This document shows positions 1-5,831 of a stretch of 7,445 nt of DNA, one piece after another. The notes below the pieces were generated by a model. That model saw nothing but the letters and a program-made list of their open reading frames with translations. It was not told where the DNA came from and ran no database searches. Each line of letters begins with the position of its first letter. Within the stretch, counting starts at the first letter, position 1. Position numbers and translations under genes: made by a program. This stretch comes from Rhodobacteraceae bacterium UBA6273 (GTDB lineage Bacteria > Pseudomonadota > Alphaproteobacteria > Rhodobacterales > Rhodobacteraceae): contig DJUV01000114.1 of NCBI GenBank assembly GCA_002440625.1, forward strand, positions 1 to 7,445. Direction: 5' to 3'.

Positions 1-2
1 CG

Positions 3-620
3 ATCGAAGAGGTCATCGTCGACGTTGACGACGACTATTCCGGCGTGGTCATCGACAAGCTGACCGGCCAGCGCAAGGGCGAGCTGGTGGAGATGCGCCC
101 CGCAGGCGTCGGCAAGACCCGCATCGTCGCCCATGTGCCGTCGCGTGGCCTGATCGGCTATCACGGCCAGTTCCTGACCGACACCCGCGGCACCGGCGTC
201 TTGAACCGTATCTTCCACGGCTGGGCGCCGCACAAGGGCGCCATCGAAGGCCGCCGCGTCGGCGTCCTCATCTCGATGGAGAATGGCGTGTCCGTCGCCT
301 ATGCGCTCTGGAACCTTGAGGAGCGCGGCAAGCTCTTCATCGGCGCGCAGGAACAGATCTACGAGGGCATGATCATCGGCGAGCATTCGCGCGACAATGA
401 TCTTGAGGTGAACCCCTTGAAGGGCAAGAAACTGACCAACGTCCGCGCTTCCGGCACGGACGAGGCGGTGCGCCTGACCCCGCCGGTGCGGATGAGCCTG
501 GAAGAAGCCATCGCCTATGTCGAGAATGACGAGCTGGTTGAGGTGACGCCGAAGATCGTGCGCCTCAGGAAACGCCATCTCGATCCGCATGAACGGAAGC
601 GGCAGGCCAAGGCAAGCTGA
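3..620 (+). CDS. typA: Ribosome-associated GTPase TypA/BipA, C-terminal part (5' end outside window)
   Basis: Translational GTPase of the EF-G/EF-4 family that binds the ribosome and supports 50S assembly and growth under stress. Only the last 205 residues are visible; the family is usually about 600 aa, so the GTPase and beta-barrel domains lie upstream of the window. The reading frame is open from base 3 and ends at TGA 618-620. The visible part starts in the EF-G domain-V-like region and contains the family signature RGLIGYHGQFLTDTRGTGVL, followed by the BipA-specific C-terminal domain (EQIYEGMIIGEHSRDNDLEV, then NPLKGKKLTNVRASGTDEA, then MSLEEAIAYVENDELVEVTP) and a basic tail RLRKRHLDPHERKRQAKAS. 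These blocks are characteristic of TypA and distinguish it from LepA and EF-G. It is likely a monocistronic housekeeping gene; the next gene starts 83 bp later after a dyad that may terminate it. Nothing looks broken. Confidence 0.97.
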   Translation: MEEVIVDVDDDYSGVVIDKLTGQRKGELVEMRPAGVGKTRIVAHVPSRGLIGYHGQFLTDTRGTGVLNRIFHGWAPHKGAIEGRRVGVLISMENGVSVAYALWNLEERGKLFIGAQEQIYEGMIIGEHSRDNDLEVNPLKGKKLTNVRASGTDEAVRLTPPVRMSLEEAIAYVENDELVEVTPKIVRLRKRHLDPHERKRQAKAS

Positions 621-634
621 GAAGGACGAAGTCG

Positions 635-658
635 GCAATAGTCCAACTGGGCTATTGC
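635..658 (+). terminator. 24-bp dyad after typA: candidate terminator or operator
   Basis: Ten-base arms GCAATAGTCC and GGGCTATTGC flank a 4-nt AACT loop, starting 14 bases after the typA stop. In RNA all ten positions can pair, with one U-G wobble. The stem is followed only by CTTTGTCC, so the U-tract is short and Rho-independent termination would be weak. The same dyad lies about 45 bp upstream of the first luxR start, so it could equally be a binding site for that regulator. The sequence shows the hairpin directly; its role is inference. Confidence 0.5.
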
Positions 659-703
659 TTTGTCCCGGCGCCGTGGCATCCTCCATGATCGGGGGGTAAT
701 GGC

Positions 704-1855
704 ATGGCGTGCGGACTGGCAGCCGACCCGGCTTTCGACCAGATCGCCTTGGCGGTCTCCCGCGCCGCGCTTGATCCTTCGGCATGGCTTTCGGTTGTAC
801 GTGAGTTCGGGCAGCTGTTTCCCGGTCTGCGGTCGCAGATCATCGGCTGGGACATCACCCAGGAAAACAGCATCCCACAGTATCACGACGGCTACCCCGA
901 AGAGTTCGTCACCTCTTACCTGGCACATTTCCAGTATCGGAACCCCTGGATTCCCGGATGGTCCAGGGCGCCGGTCGGCAAAGTCATCAGCGACAGGGAA
1001 GTACTCAGCGAGGCCGATCTCGTCCGGACTGAGTTCTACAATGACTGGGTGAAGCCGCAGGAGGACATGCGCGCAGGCATCGGGGTCGTGCTGTTTGCAG
1101 ATGCCAGCCGCAGTTTCATGCTGGGCAGCAATATCCCGATGAGATATCTGGCATCCTATCAGGATGACGTCCACCAACTCCTCATGCGCGTGACACCGCT
1201 GATGCAGCAGGCGCTTGAGATCAACCGCACTCTTCTCGGCTTAAGGCTCGACGCATTTTCCCTGCGATTGGGGATCGAGCCTCTGGGCGCGGCGGTTCTG
1301 GTTCTGGGCGAAGGTCGCACGCTCATTCATGCCAACGATCTCGCGCAGGAATTGCTCGCGGCGGGGGCCACGCTGCGGCTCTCGGTGCGCGGCCGGGTTG
1401 AATTCGTTGAGTCCGCCGCGCAGGCGCAACTCGACCGGGCGGCGCGGCCGACGGCGGGCGCTGGCCCAGTGACATTCGTGGCAAGCAACACTGCCGCGGC
1501 GCCCTTGGTGCGGGCCGTTCCACTGGCGGGGCGCGCGGCCGAAGGGTTGAACCTTGGGGCCATCGCGCTGTCGCAGCGCCCTTCGCTTGTGCTGATCCTG
1601 CAGTTCCCTGCCGCTAACCGAGGCGACCGTTCCGCCCATCTGCGGCAGGCGACCGGCCTCAGCCTGTCGGAAGCCGACATTGCCCTTGCCCTGCACGACG
1701 GCCTCTCCCTTGCCGAGATCGCCGACACGCGCCGCGTCTCGATCCACACCGTCCGCAATCAGGTGAAGTCCGCCCTGTCGAAGACCGGATCGCGGCGGCA
1801 AGCCGATCTGGTGCGGCTGGTCGAGCAGATGCGGCAGGGTGGTGGTGCGCACTGA
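704..1855 (+). CDS. LuxR-family transcriptional regulator, tandem copy 1 (383 aa)
   Basis: Predicted cytoplasmic transcription factor with a ligand- or signal-sensing N-terminal half and a C-terminal GerE/LuxR helix-turn-helix. The sensor region (about 1-180) carries EFYNDWVKPQED at 110-121, a motif of a large alphaproteobacterial LuxR subfamily. A PAS-like stretch follows near 195-235 (GAAVLVLGEGRTLIHANDLA). The HTH domain occupies about 319-383, with GLSLAEIADTRRVSIHTV and then RNQVKSALSKTG as the scaffold and recognition helices. I do not see the conserved W/Y/D pattern of the acyl-homoserine-lactone-binding domain, and no luxI is present, so a quorum-sensing role is not supported. The start is ATG 704, preceded by GGGGGG at 691-696 with a 7-nt gap. 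It is followed 137 bp downstream by a paralogue of exactly the same length. Targets and ligand are unknown. Confidence 0.9.
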   Translation: MACGLAADPAFDQIALAVSRAALDPSAWLSVVREFGQLFPGLRSQIIGWDITQENSIPQYHDGYPEEFVTSYLAHFQYRNPWIPGWSRAPVGKVISDREVLSEADLVRTEFYNDWVKPQEDMRAGIGVVLFADASRSFMLGSNIPMRYLASYQDDVHQLLMRVTPLMQQALEINRTLLGLRLDAFSLRLGIEPLGAAVLVLGEGRTLIHANDLAQELLAAGATLRLSVRGRVEFVESAAQAQLDRAARPTAGAGPVTFVASNTAAAPLVRAVPLAGRAAEGLNLGAIALSQRPSLVLILQFPAANRGDRSAHLRQATGLSLSEADIALALHDGLSLAEIADTRRVSIHTVRNQVKSALSKTGSRRQADLVRLVEQMRQGGGAH

Positions 1856-1925
1856 TCCGGGAGACAAACGGGACACCTCCAGACATCCCTGAAGGATATG
1901 GCGGATCGGCATAGCTCATTTGCGT

Positions 1926-1949
1926 CATTGCCTGATGATACCGGCAATG
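1926..1949. promoter_or_regulatory. 24-bp dyad upstream of luxR copy 2: candidate operator
   Basis: Seven-base perfect inverted arms CATTGCC and GGCAATG are separated by 10 bp, giving a total span of 24 bp, the same span as the dyad upstream of copy 1. A further GATTGCA lies at 1966-1972, so three ATTGC/GCAAT pentamers occur within 45 bp. The dyad lies 43 bp before the ATG of copy 2, a plausible position for regulator binding. The 10-nt unpaired centre and lack of a T-run argue against an intrinsic terminator. Operator function is inference; no promoter boxes were convincing. Confidence 0.4.
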
Positions 1950-1992
1950 CAAAGCTGGCCTGGAAGATTGCATCCGGTGACAGGGTTTGCCC

Positions 1993-3144
1993 ATGAGCGC
2001 GTCGGTGACAGTCGAGGAGCTCAATCGGCTCACAACGCAAATATACGCCGCATGCCTTGACTGGCACCGATGGTCCGACTTGTTGACGTCGGTACACGGG
2101 CTTTCTGGCGGCGCGCGCTGCGCGTTGTTCGGCTTCGACATGCAGACCGGAACGCCGTTCAACGTGCTTCACACCAATTTTGCCCCAGAGTTTGCCGACA
2201 GCTACTTCGACTACTATGGCAGTATATGCCCCTGGCCGGCCGCCCTGGGCTTGGTGCCGGTGGGCGCCACGATGTCTGCTGGTAGCCTCGTTCCCGATCC
2301 GGTCCTCCGGCAATCGGAGTTCTACAACGATTGGGTCAGGCCACAGGAGGACATCGCCTGCGGCGGCGGCGTCACCTTGGCACGCGACATTGATCGTGTG
2401 GTCGTGTTCACCGGCAACATCCGGCGCCGGGACGCCGACAAGCTTGAGAAGGACTTCCTGCGCCTGATCGGGCTGCTGACTCCGCATCTGCAACAGGCGC
2501 TCGACATCGGCCGGTTGCTTGCGGGGCGCTTGTTCGAAGACGCGGCGAAGGCTGAGGCGGACTCCGGTGCGGCGGTGCTGGTTCTGTCGGCCAACGGCAG
2601 GATAATCTTCGCCAACAGGCAGGCCGAAGCACTGATCGAAAGCGGGACGATTGTCGGACGGGATCTGCGCGGGAGGATCCTCGTGCCCGCAATTGTTCAT
2701 CGGGCCGTTACTCAGTCACTGGCGGAATTGTCAGGCGAGAGGATGCCTGCGCCAAGATCGGTGCTCCTGACCGACGCCCACAGCCGTGATTGGCAAGTCA
2801 AGATTGCAGCCCTCGATCCGCGCGGACAGAACCACTCGCCCTTCGGTGTCCTTTGTGGCTTTGCCGGCCGTTGTCTTCTCCTGACACTTGCGTCGCGAAC
2901 TTCCGATCCGCACTTTGGCAAAAGGCTGGTGCAGGAACTTGCGCTGACAGAAGCCGAGGCCGCAGTGGTCATCGCAATGTGTGAGGGCCTTTCCCTCGCC
3001 GAGATCGCCGATGCGCGGCGGGTCAGCATTCACACCATTCGCAATCAGGTGAAGTCCGCCCTTTCGAAGACCGGATCGCGACGACAGGTCGATCTGGTGC
3101 GGCTGGTCGAACAGTTGCGGCGGGGCGGCGTACCTCGGAGTTGA
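1993..3144 (+). CDS. LuxR-family transcriptional regulator, tandem copy 2 (383 aa)
   Basis: Paralogue of the preceding gene with the same layout: sensor region about 1-180 with EFYNDWVRPQED at 109-120, a PAS-like stretch near 191-230 (SGAAVLVLSANGRIIFANRQ), and a LuxR helix-turn-helix at about 317-383. The HTH core GLSLAEIADARRVSIHTIRN followed by QVKSALSKTGSRRQVDLVRL differs from copy 1 at only a few residues, whereas the N-terminal halves share little beyond scattered motifs. I chose ATG 1993 over the in-frame TTG 1987 because CAGGG at 1981-1985 sits 7 nt before the ATG but only 1 nt before the TTG. With this start the protein has the same length as copy 1. The two probably recognise similar DNA while responding to different signals; this is inference. 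Ligand and targets are unknown, and no autoinducer synthase is nearby. Confidence 0.9.
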   Translation: MSASVTVEELNRLTTQIYAACLDWHRWSDLLTSVHGLSGGARCALFGFDMQTGTPFNVLHTNFAPEFADSYFDYYGSICPWPAALGLVPVGATMSAGSLVPDPVLRQSEFYNDWVRPQEDIACGGGVTLARDIDRVVVFTGNIRRRDADKLEKDFLRLIGLLTPHLQQALDIGRLLAGRLFEDAAKAEADSGAAVLVLSANGRIIFANRQAEALIESGTIVGRDLRGRILVPAIVHRAVTQSLAELSGERMPAPRSVLLTDAHSRDWQVKIAALDPRGQNHSPFGVLCGFAGRCLLLTLASRTSDPHFGKRLVQELALTEAEAAVVIAMCEGLSLAEIADARRVSIHTIRNQVKSALSKTGSRRQVDLVRLVEQLRRGGVPRS

Positions 3145-3150
3145 AGCTCG

Positions 3151-3185
3151 CAAAAGAAATCCCCGCCCGGCGAGGCCGAACGGGG
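3151..3185 (-). terminator. Intrinsic terminator of the VPLPA-CTERM gene
   Basis: Read on the minus strand, CCCCGTTCGGC, loop CTC, then GCCGGGCGGGG forms an 11-bp stem with two U-G wobbles. It is followed by ATTTCTTTTGC, a good U-rich tail. It begins 25 bases after the minus-strand stop codon at 3211. On the plus strand the same stem has C-A mismatches and no T-run, so it acts mainly for the minus-strand gene. It also lies just 6 bases past the stop of luxR copy 2. Confidence 0.8.
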
Positions 3186-3210
3186 CAGAAGCAAGCTGAA
3201 ATGCGTGCCG

Positions 3211-3948
3211 CTAAATTTCGGTGGTCTGCGCCCGTCTGGAACGCTTCGCCAAACCCAGCCCGCCGAGCGCCGCCAGAAGCAGCACCGCGCCAGCCGGCAG
3301 CGGCACAGGGGCGATGCCGACGGCAGAGACGGAGAAGGACGCGATCTGCAGGGAGCCACTGGTAAAGCTCGTATAGCCCAGCAGCGGATCGAAGTCGAAG
3401 AACTGGAAGTAACCCGAAGACCCCGGATTGGACCCAGTCGAATAGCCCGCATCCAAGTTCGCCGGAATCGCGCCGGCGACATCCTGAACTAACCCGTTGA
3501 AATAGGATTGGTTCTGAGTGGCACCGGTCTGCGGATCATAAGAACCGTACTCGTAGAACGCCTGGTAGAACTGGCTATATCCGCCGCCGGAGTCGTCAAG
3601 GGCGTAAGTGTAGGATTGGACCGACGCGCCGATGTTCCTGCTGACGCCATTGATGGTCAGGACCGCGGACAGGTAAGGGTTGGCCTGACCGTAGACGCTG
3701 CCGCCATAGAGAATGTCGATCGCCCCCGAACCATAGGGCTGCGTCTGCCGCCCCCCTACTGCCGTGTCATAGGTCGTCCGCATGGTGAAACTCAGGCCGT
3801 CCAGCGATGAATTCGCCCCAAGCCCGAACATGCCTGTCATGTCCGAACTGCCGTAAACCGTCCCGGTGTAGATCGTCTGCATCGTGGCGGCATCCGCCGT
3901 GACCGGGCCGAGGCAAAGCGCCACCGCGACCGTACATTCCTTCCACAT
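3211..3948 (-). CDS. VPLPA-CTERM sorting domain-containing secreted protein, function unknown (245 aa)
   Basis: Exported protein predicted to be processed by an exosortase-type system and delivered to the cell surface or extracellular matrix. The N-terminus MWKECTVAVALCLGPVTADA looks like a Sec signal peptide with cleavage after residue 20. The C-terminus has the sorting signal VPLPAG at 215-220, a hydrophobic helix AVLLLAALGGLGL at 221-233, and the basic cluster KRSRR at 235-239. The body is rich in Gly, Ser, Tyr, Gln and Asn (for example GGGYSQFYQAFYEYGSYDPQ) and matches no domain I recognise. The start at 3948 is preferred over an in-frame ATG 20 codons upstream because GGAGGGA lies 5 nt before it and the signal peptide starts exactly there. 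It ends in its own terminator and is divergent from the glsB-like gene. No exosortase gene is in the window, so the sorting machinery must be elsewhere. Confidence 0.85.
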   Translation of the reverse strand: MWKECTVAVALCLGPVTADAATMQTIYTGTVYGSSDMTGMFGLGANSSLDGLSFTMRTTYDTAVGGRQTQPYGSGAIDILYGGSVYGQANPYLSAVLTINGVSRNIGASVQSYTYALDDSGGGYSQFYQAFYEYGSYDPQTGATQNQSYFNGLVQDVAGAIPANLDAGYSTGSNPGSSGYFQFFDFDPLLGYTSFTSGSLQIASFSVSAVGIAPVPLPAGAVLLLAALGGLGLAKRSRRAQTTEI

Positions 3949-3953
3949 TTCCG

Positions 3954-3960
3954 TCCCTCC
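3954..3960 (-). promoter_or_regulatory. Ribosome binding site deciding the VPLPA-CTERM start
   Basis: Minus strand GGAGGGA followed by CGGAA and ATG at 3948. The in-frame alternative start at 4008 has no comparable purine tract and would put 20 extra residues in front of a normal signal peptide. Confidence 0.75.
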
Positions 3961-4223
3961 CCCGAGCAAACTTGACACCAGCATGGCAGCGAAGGGCGCC
4001 CCGCGCATGATCCAACCGGGCTATGGCAGTCCGAAGATTCGACGCCTCCTTGGAAACAATGGCGGCGCCAAATGGCACCAATAGCGCTTGCCCGCCCCCG
4101 AATCCCGCCTTGTCGAACGCCGATCCGAGCTACGCTGCCCGACGAAGAGCCGGGGCGATCTGGCGGGCAGAAACACTTCCCCCACCTTCGCGATGTGCTA
4201 GTCTCAGCTGGACGCACAACGCG

Positions 4224-4229
4224 AAGGAG
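4224..4229 (+). promoter_or_regulatory. Ribosome binding site of the glsB-like gene
   Basis: AAGGAG with a 6-nt spacer to ATG 4236. It fixes the start at the 84-aa membrane protein and rules out the longer upstream reading frame beginning at 4023. Confidence 0.8.
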
Positions 4230-4235
4230 TATCGG

Positions 4236-4490
4236 ATGGAACCTGTCGGACTTATCGCCATGCTGCTGATTGGCGCCATTGCCGGGTGGCTCGCCGGGCA
4301 GATCATGAAGGGCTACGGGTTCGGGCTTGTCGGCAATATCGTCGTCGGGATCGTCGGCGCATTCGTCGCCGGGCTTATCCTGCCCCGGATCGGCCTCGCG
4401 CTTGGCGGCGGCACGCTGGCGGCGATCATTCACGCCACCATCGGCGCGGTGATCTTTCTCTTCCTGCTGCGCCTCGTGAAATCAGCCTGA
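4236..4490 (+). CDS. GlsB/YeaQ/YmgE family stress-response membrane protein (84 aa)
   Basis: Small, very hydrophobic inner-membrane protein of the transglycosylase-associated (YeaQ/YmgE/GlsB) family. Members are usually induced by general, osmotic or envelope stress; their molecular function is unresolved. The sequence shows three membrane segments: about 4-22 (VGLIAMLLIGAIAGWLAG), about 28-50 (GLVGNIVVGIVGAFVAGLIL) and about 60-80 (LAAIIHATIGAVIFLFLLRL). The family pattern is visible: GxxAGWLAG near the N-terminus, GxxGNIVVGIVGA in the middle, and a Gly-rich loop before the last helix. The length is normal for the family. The start is set by AAGGAG 6 nt upstream. Its stop overlaps the convergent osmC-like gene by 9 bp, so no terminator fits between them. 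A stress role shared with that neighbour is plausible but inferred. Confidence 0.92.
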   Translation: MEPVGLIAMLLIGAIAGWLAGQIMKGYGFGLVGNIVVGIVGAFVAGLILPRIGLALGGGTLAAIIHATIGAVIFLFLLRLVKSA

Positions 4491-4907
4491 CGCGCCGGTA
4501 TCCACCACCTCGAACCCGTGGGTGACCTCGGCCACTGCCGCCATCATCGCAGAGGCGGAGCAGTATTTTTCGGCCGAAAGCTGGACTGCGCGTTCGACCT
4601 TCTTCGGGTCAAGCCCCCGGCCCTTCACGGTGAACTGCATGTGGATCTTGGTGAAGACCTTGGGGTCGGTATCGGCCCGTTCGGCGCTCAGGTCGCAGAT
4701 GCAGTCCTCCACCGGCTCGCGGCCCTTTTCGAGGATATGGACCACGTCATAGGCCGAACAGCCGCCGGTGCCGATCAGCATCAGCTCCATCGGGCTTGGC
4801 CCCGGCTTCGGGCTGTCGCCATGGGCATTGCCGAAGGCGATGGTATGGCCGGCCTCCACCGATCCCAGAAAGGTCCGGTCGCCGGCCCAGGTCACGCGCG
4901 CTTTCAT
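4482..4907 (-). CDS. OsmC family protein (YhfA-like), 141 aa
   Basis: Member of the OsmC/Ohr superfamily. Characterised OsmC and Ohr members are dimeric cysteine peroxidases that reduce organic hydroperoxides; the YhfA-like branch is less well characterised. Both cysteines are present: Cys50 in the helix GTGGCSAYDVVHIL and Cys116 in EKYCSASAMMAAVAEV. The lead-in PKPGPSPMELMLIGTGGC is the family hallmark, and CSAYDVVHIL favours the YhfA-like group over Ohr. The length is typical. I start at ATG 4907, which opens MKARVTWAG and follows GGGGGA (4915-4920) with a 7-nt gap. A longer frame from 4979 adds 24 residues that do not look like part of the family. It lies downstream of the cox terminator, so it probably has its own promoter in 4908-4978, though I could not identify one. 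Confidence 0.9.
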   Translation of the reverse strand: MKARVTWAGDRTFLGSVEAGHTIAFGNAHGDSPKPGPSPMELMLIGTGGCSAYDVVHILEKGREPVEDCICDLSAERADTDPKVFTKIHMQFTVKGRGLDPKKVERAVQLSAEKYCSASAMMAAVAEVTHGFEVVDTGASG

Positions 4908-4978
4908 CTGATCATCCCCCTGTCCGCTGTTGCCGCATCTTTGCTGCCACAGGTCGGCGGCTGCAAGGCGCAGGTCCA

Positions 4979-5016
4979 AGAAAATACAACGACCCCCGGA
5001 GTTTCCCCCGGGGGCC
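4979..5016 (-). terminator. Intrinsic terminator ending the cox-type operon
   Basis: On the minus strand, CCCCCGG, loop GGGAAACT and CCGGGGG form a 7-bp GC stem that can extend by two more pairs (one G-U). It is followed by TCGTTGTATTTTC, a moderately U-rich tail. It starts 22 bases after the coxM stop. It marks the operon end and separates it from the downstream osmC-like gene on the same strand. Confidence 0.75.
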
Positions 5017-5038
5017 GCCCGACTTGTGTGATCCCAGA

Positions 5039-5821
5039 TCAGGCCGCCGAGACGGCGCGGCCGGTCAGGACCTTCACCAGATGGGCGCGGTAGGCGGGCG
5101 ATCCGTGGAGATCGCCGATCATGCCGTCAGCGGAGACCGTCAGCCCGGCGATGGCGCTGGCCGCGAAGTTCGACGAAAGCGCCTTTTCCGCCTCGGTCCA
5201 GCGGAAGACGCCATCTTCGGACGCGCCCGTCACCGCGACGCGGACCCCGGCGGAGGTCTTCGCGACAAAGACCCCGGTCAGGGCAAAGCGCGAGGCCGGC
5301 TGCTGGAACTTCTGGTAGTTGGCCTTCCCAGGGATCGGGAAGCGGATTTCGGTGATGATCTCACCGGCTTCCAGCGCGGTCGTGAAGAGGCCCTGGAAGA
5401 AGTCATCCGCCGCGATCTTCCGCGCGTTCGTCACCACGGTTGCGCCCGAGGCGAGCACCGCCGCCGGGTAATCCGCCGCCGGGTCGTCGTTGGCGACGCT
5501 GCCGCCGATGGTTCCGCGCGAGCGCACCGACGGGTCACCGATGGCACCGGCAAGGGCCGCCAGCGCCGGATAGGCCGTCGCCTCTTTCGCGACAACGGCA
5601 TGGGGCGTCGCGCCGCCGATGATGAGCGTGTCGCCTTCCTTGCGGACGCCGATCATCTCCTTGATGCCGTTCAGGCTGACAAGGACGGACGGCGAGGCAA
5701 GCCGCTGCTTCAGCGTCGGGATCAGCGTCTGGCCGCCGCCCAGCGCCTGTGCATCCTCGCGCCCCAAAGCCTTCACCGCCTCGGCGATGGTCTTGGGCCT
5801 TTCGAAATCGAATGCGTACAT
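5039..5821 (-). CDS. coxM: CO dehydrogenase-type medium subunit, FAD-binding (CoxM-like), 260 aa
   Basis: Flavoprotein subunit of a molybdenum hydroxylase of the xanthine oxidase family. It carries electrons from the iron-sulphur small subunit through FAD to the respiratory chain or another acceptor. The two FAD-binding motifs are visible: LGGGQTLIP at 28-36 and TIGGSVANDDPAADYP at 104-119, in the usual order, and the C-terminal third (about 160-255) matches the CO dehydrogenase flavoprotein C-terminal domain. At 260 aa it is somewhat shorter than the 288 aa of the Oligotropha CoxM, which fits form II-like members. It starts 10 nt after the large-subunit stop, with GGAGG directly in that gap, so the two are co-transcribed and probably translationally coupled. 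An intrinsic terminator follows. The symbol reflects family membership; CO as substrate is not shown. Confidence 0.9.
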   Translation of the reverse strand: MYAFDFERPKTIAEAVKALGREDAQALGGGQTLIPTLKQRLASPSVLVSLNGIKEMIGVRKEGDTLIIGGATPHAVVAKEATAYPALAALAGAIGDPSVRSRGTIGGSVANDDPAADYPAAVLASGATVVTNARKIAADDFFQGLFTTALEAGEIITEIRFPIPGKANYQKFQQPASRFALTGVFVAKTSAGVRVAVTGASEDGVFRWTEAEKALSSNFAASAIAGLTVSADGMIGDLHGSPAYRAHLVKVLTGRAVSAA

Positions 5822-5826
5822 CTTTT

Positions 5827-5831
5827 CCTCC
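5827..5831 (-). promoter_or_regulatory. Ribosome binding site of coxM in the L-M junction
   Basis: Minus strand GGAGG followed by AAAAG and ATG at 5821. It occupies half of the 10-nt gap between the two cox genes and fixes the coxM start. Confidence 0.8.

Larger units (their letters stand above)
3949..4235. other. Divergent intergenic region (287 bp) between the VPLPA-CTERM and glsB-like genes
   Basis: This region must hold the promoters of both flanking genes. No convincing -35/-10 pair was found; TGCTAGTCT at 4196-4204 resembles an extended -10 for the plus-strand gene but lacks a good -35. Two near-palindromic octamers, GGCGCCAA (4064-4071) and GGCACCAA (4074-4081), repeat with a 10-bp period and could bind a regulator. 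Open frames through it show no ribosome binding site or recognisable protein. Confidence 0.5.

Noticed and set aside
515..1177. Minus-strand open frame (220 aa) across the typA end and luxR copy 1
   Set aside because: Overlaps two recognised genes and reads as an antisense artefact of GC-rich codons.
1759..2700. Minus-strand open frame (313 aa) across both luxR genes
   Set aside because: A shadow of two clear LuxR genes: it spans the intergenic gap, has no ribosome binding site I could support, and has no family features.
704..3144. Quorum-sensing LuxR/LuxI system
   Set aside because: No autoinducer synthase is present and the N-terminal domains show EFYNDW/PAS-like features rather than the acyl-homoserine-lactone-binding pattern.
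3949..4008. N-terminal extension of the VPLPA-CTERM protein by 20 residues
   Set aside because: The internal start at 3948 has a strong ribosome binding site and begins a standard signal peptide; the extension would bury it.
4023..4235. N-terminal extension of the glsB-like protein by 71 residues
   Set aside because: Low-complexity Pro/Arg/Ala translation without family similarity; AAGGAG fixes the start at 4236.
4908..4979. N-terminal extension of the OsmC-family protein by 24 residues
   Set aside because: The extra residues do not resemble the family, and the ATG at 4907 has its own purine tract and gives the usual length.
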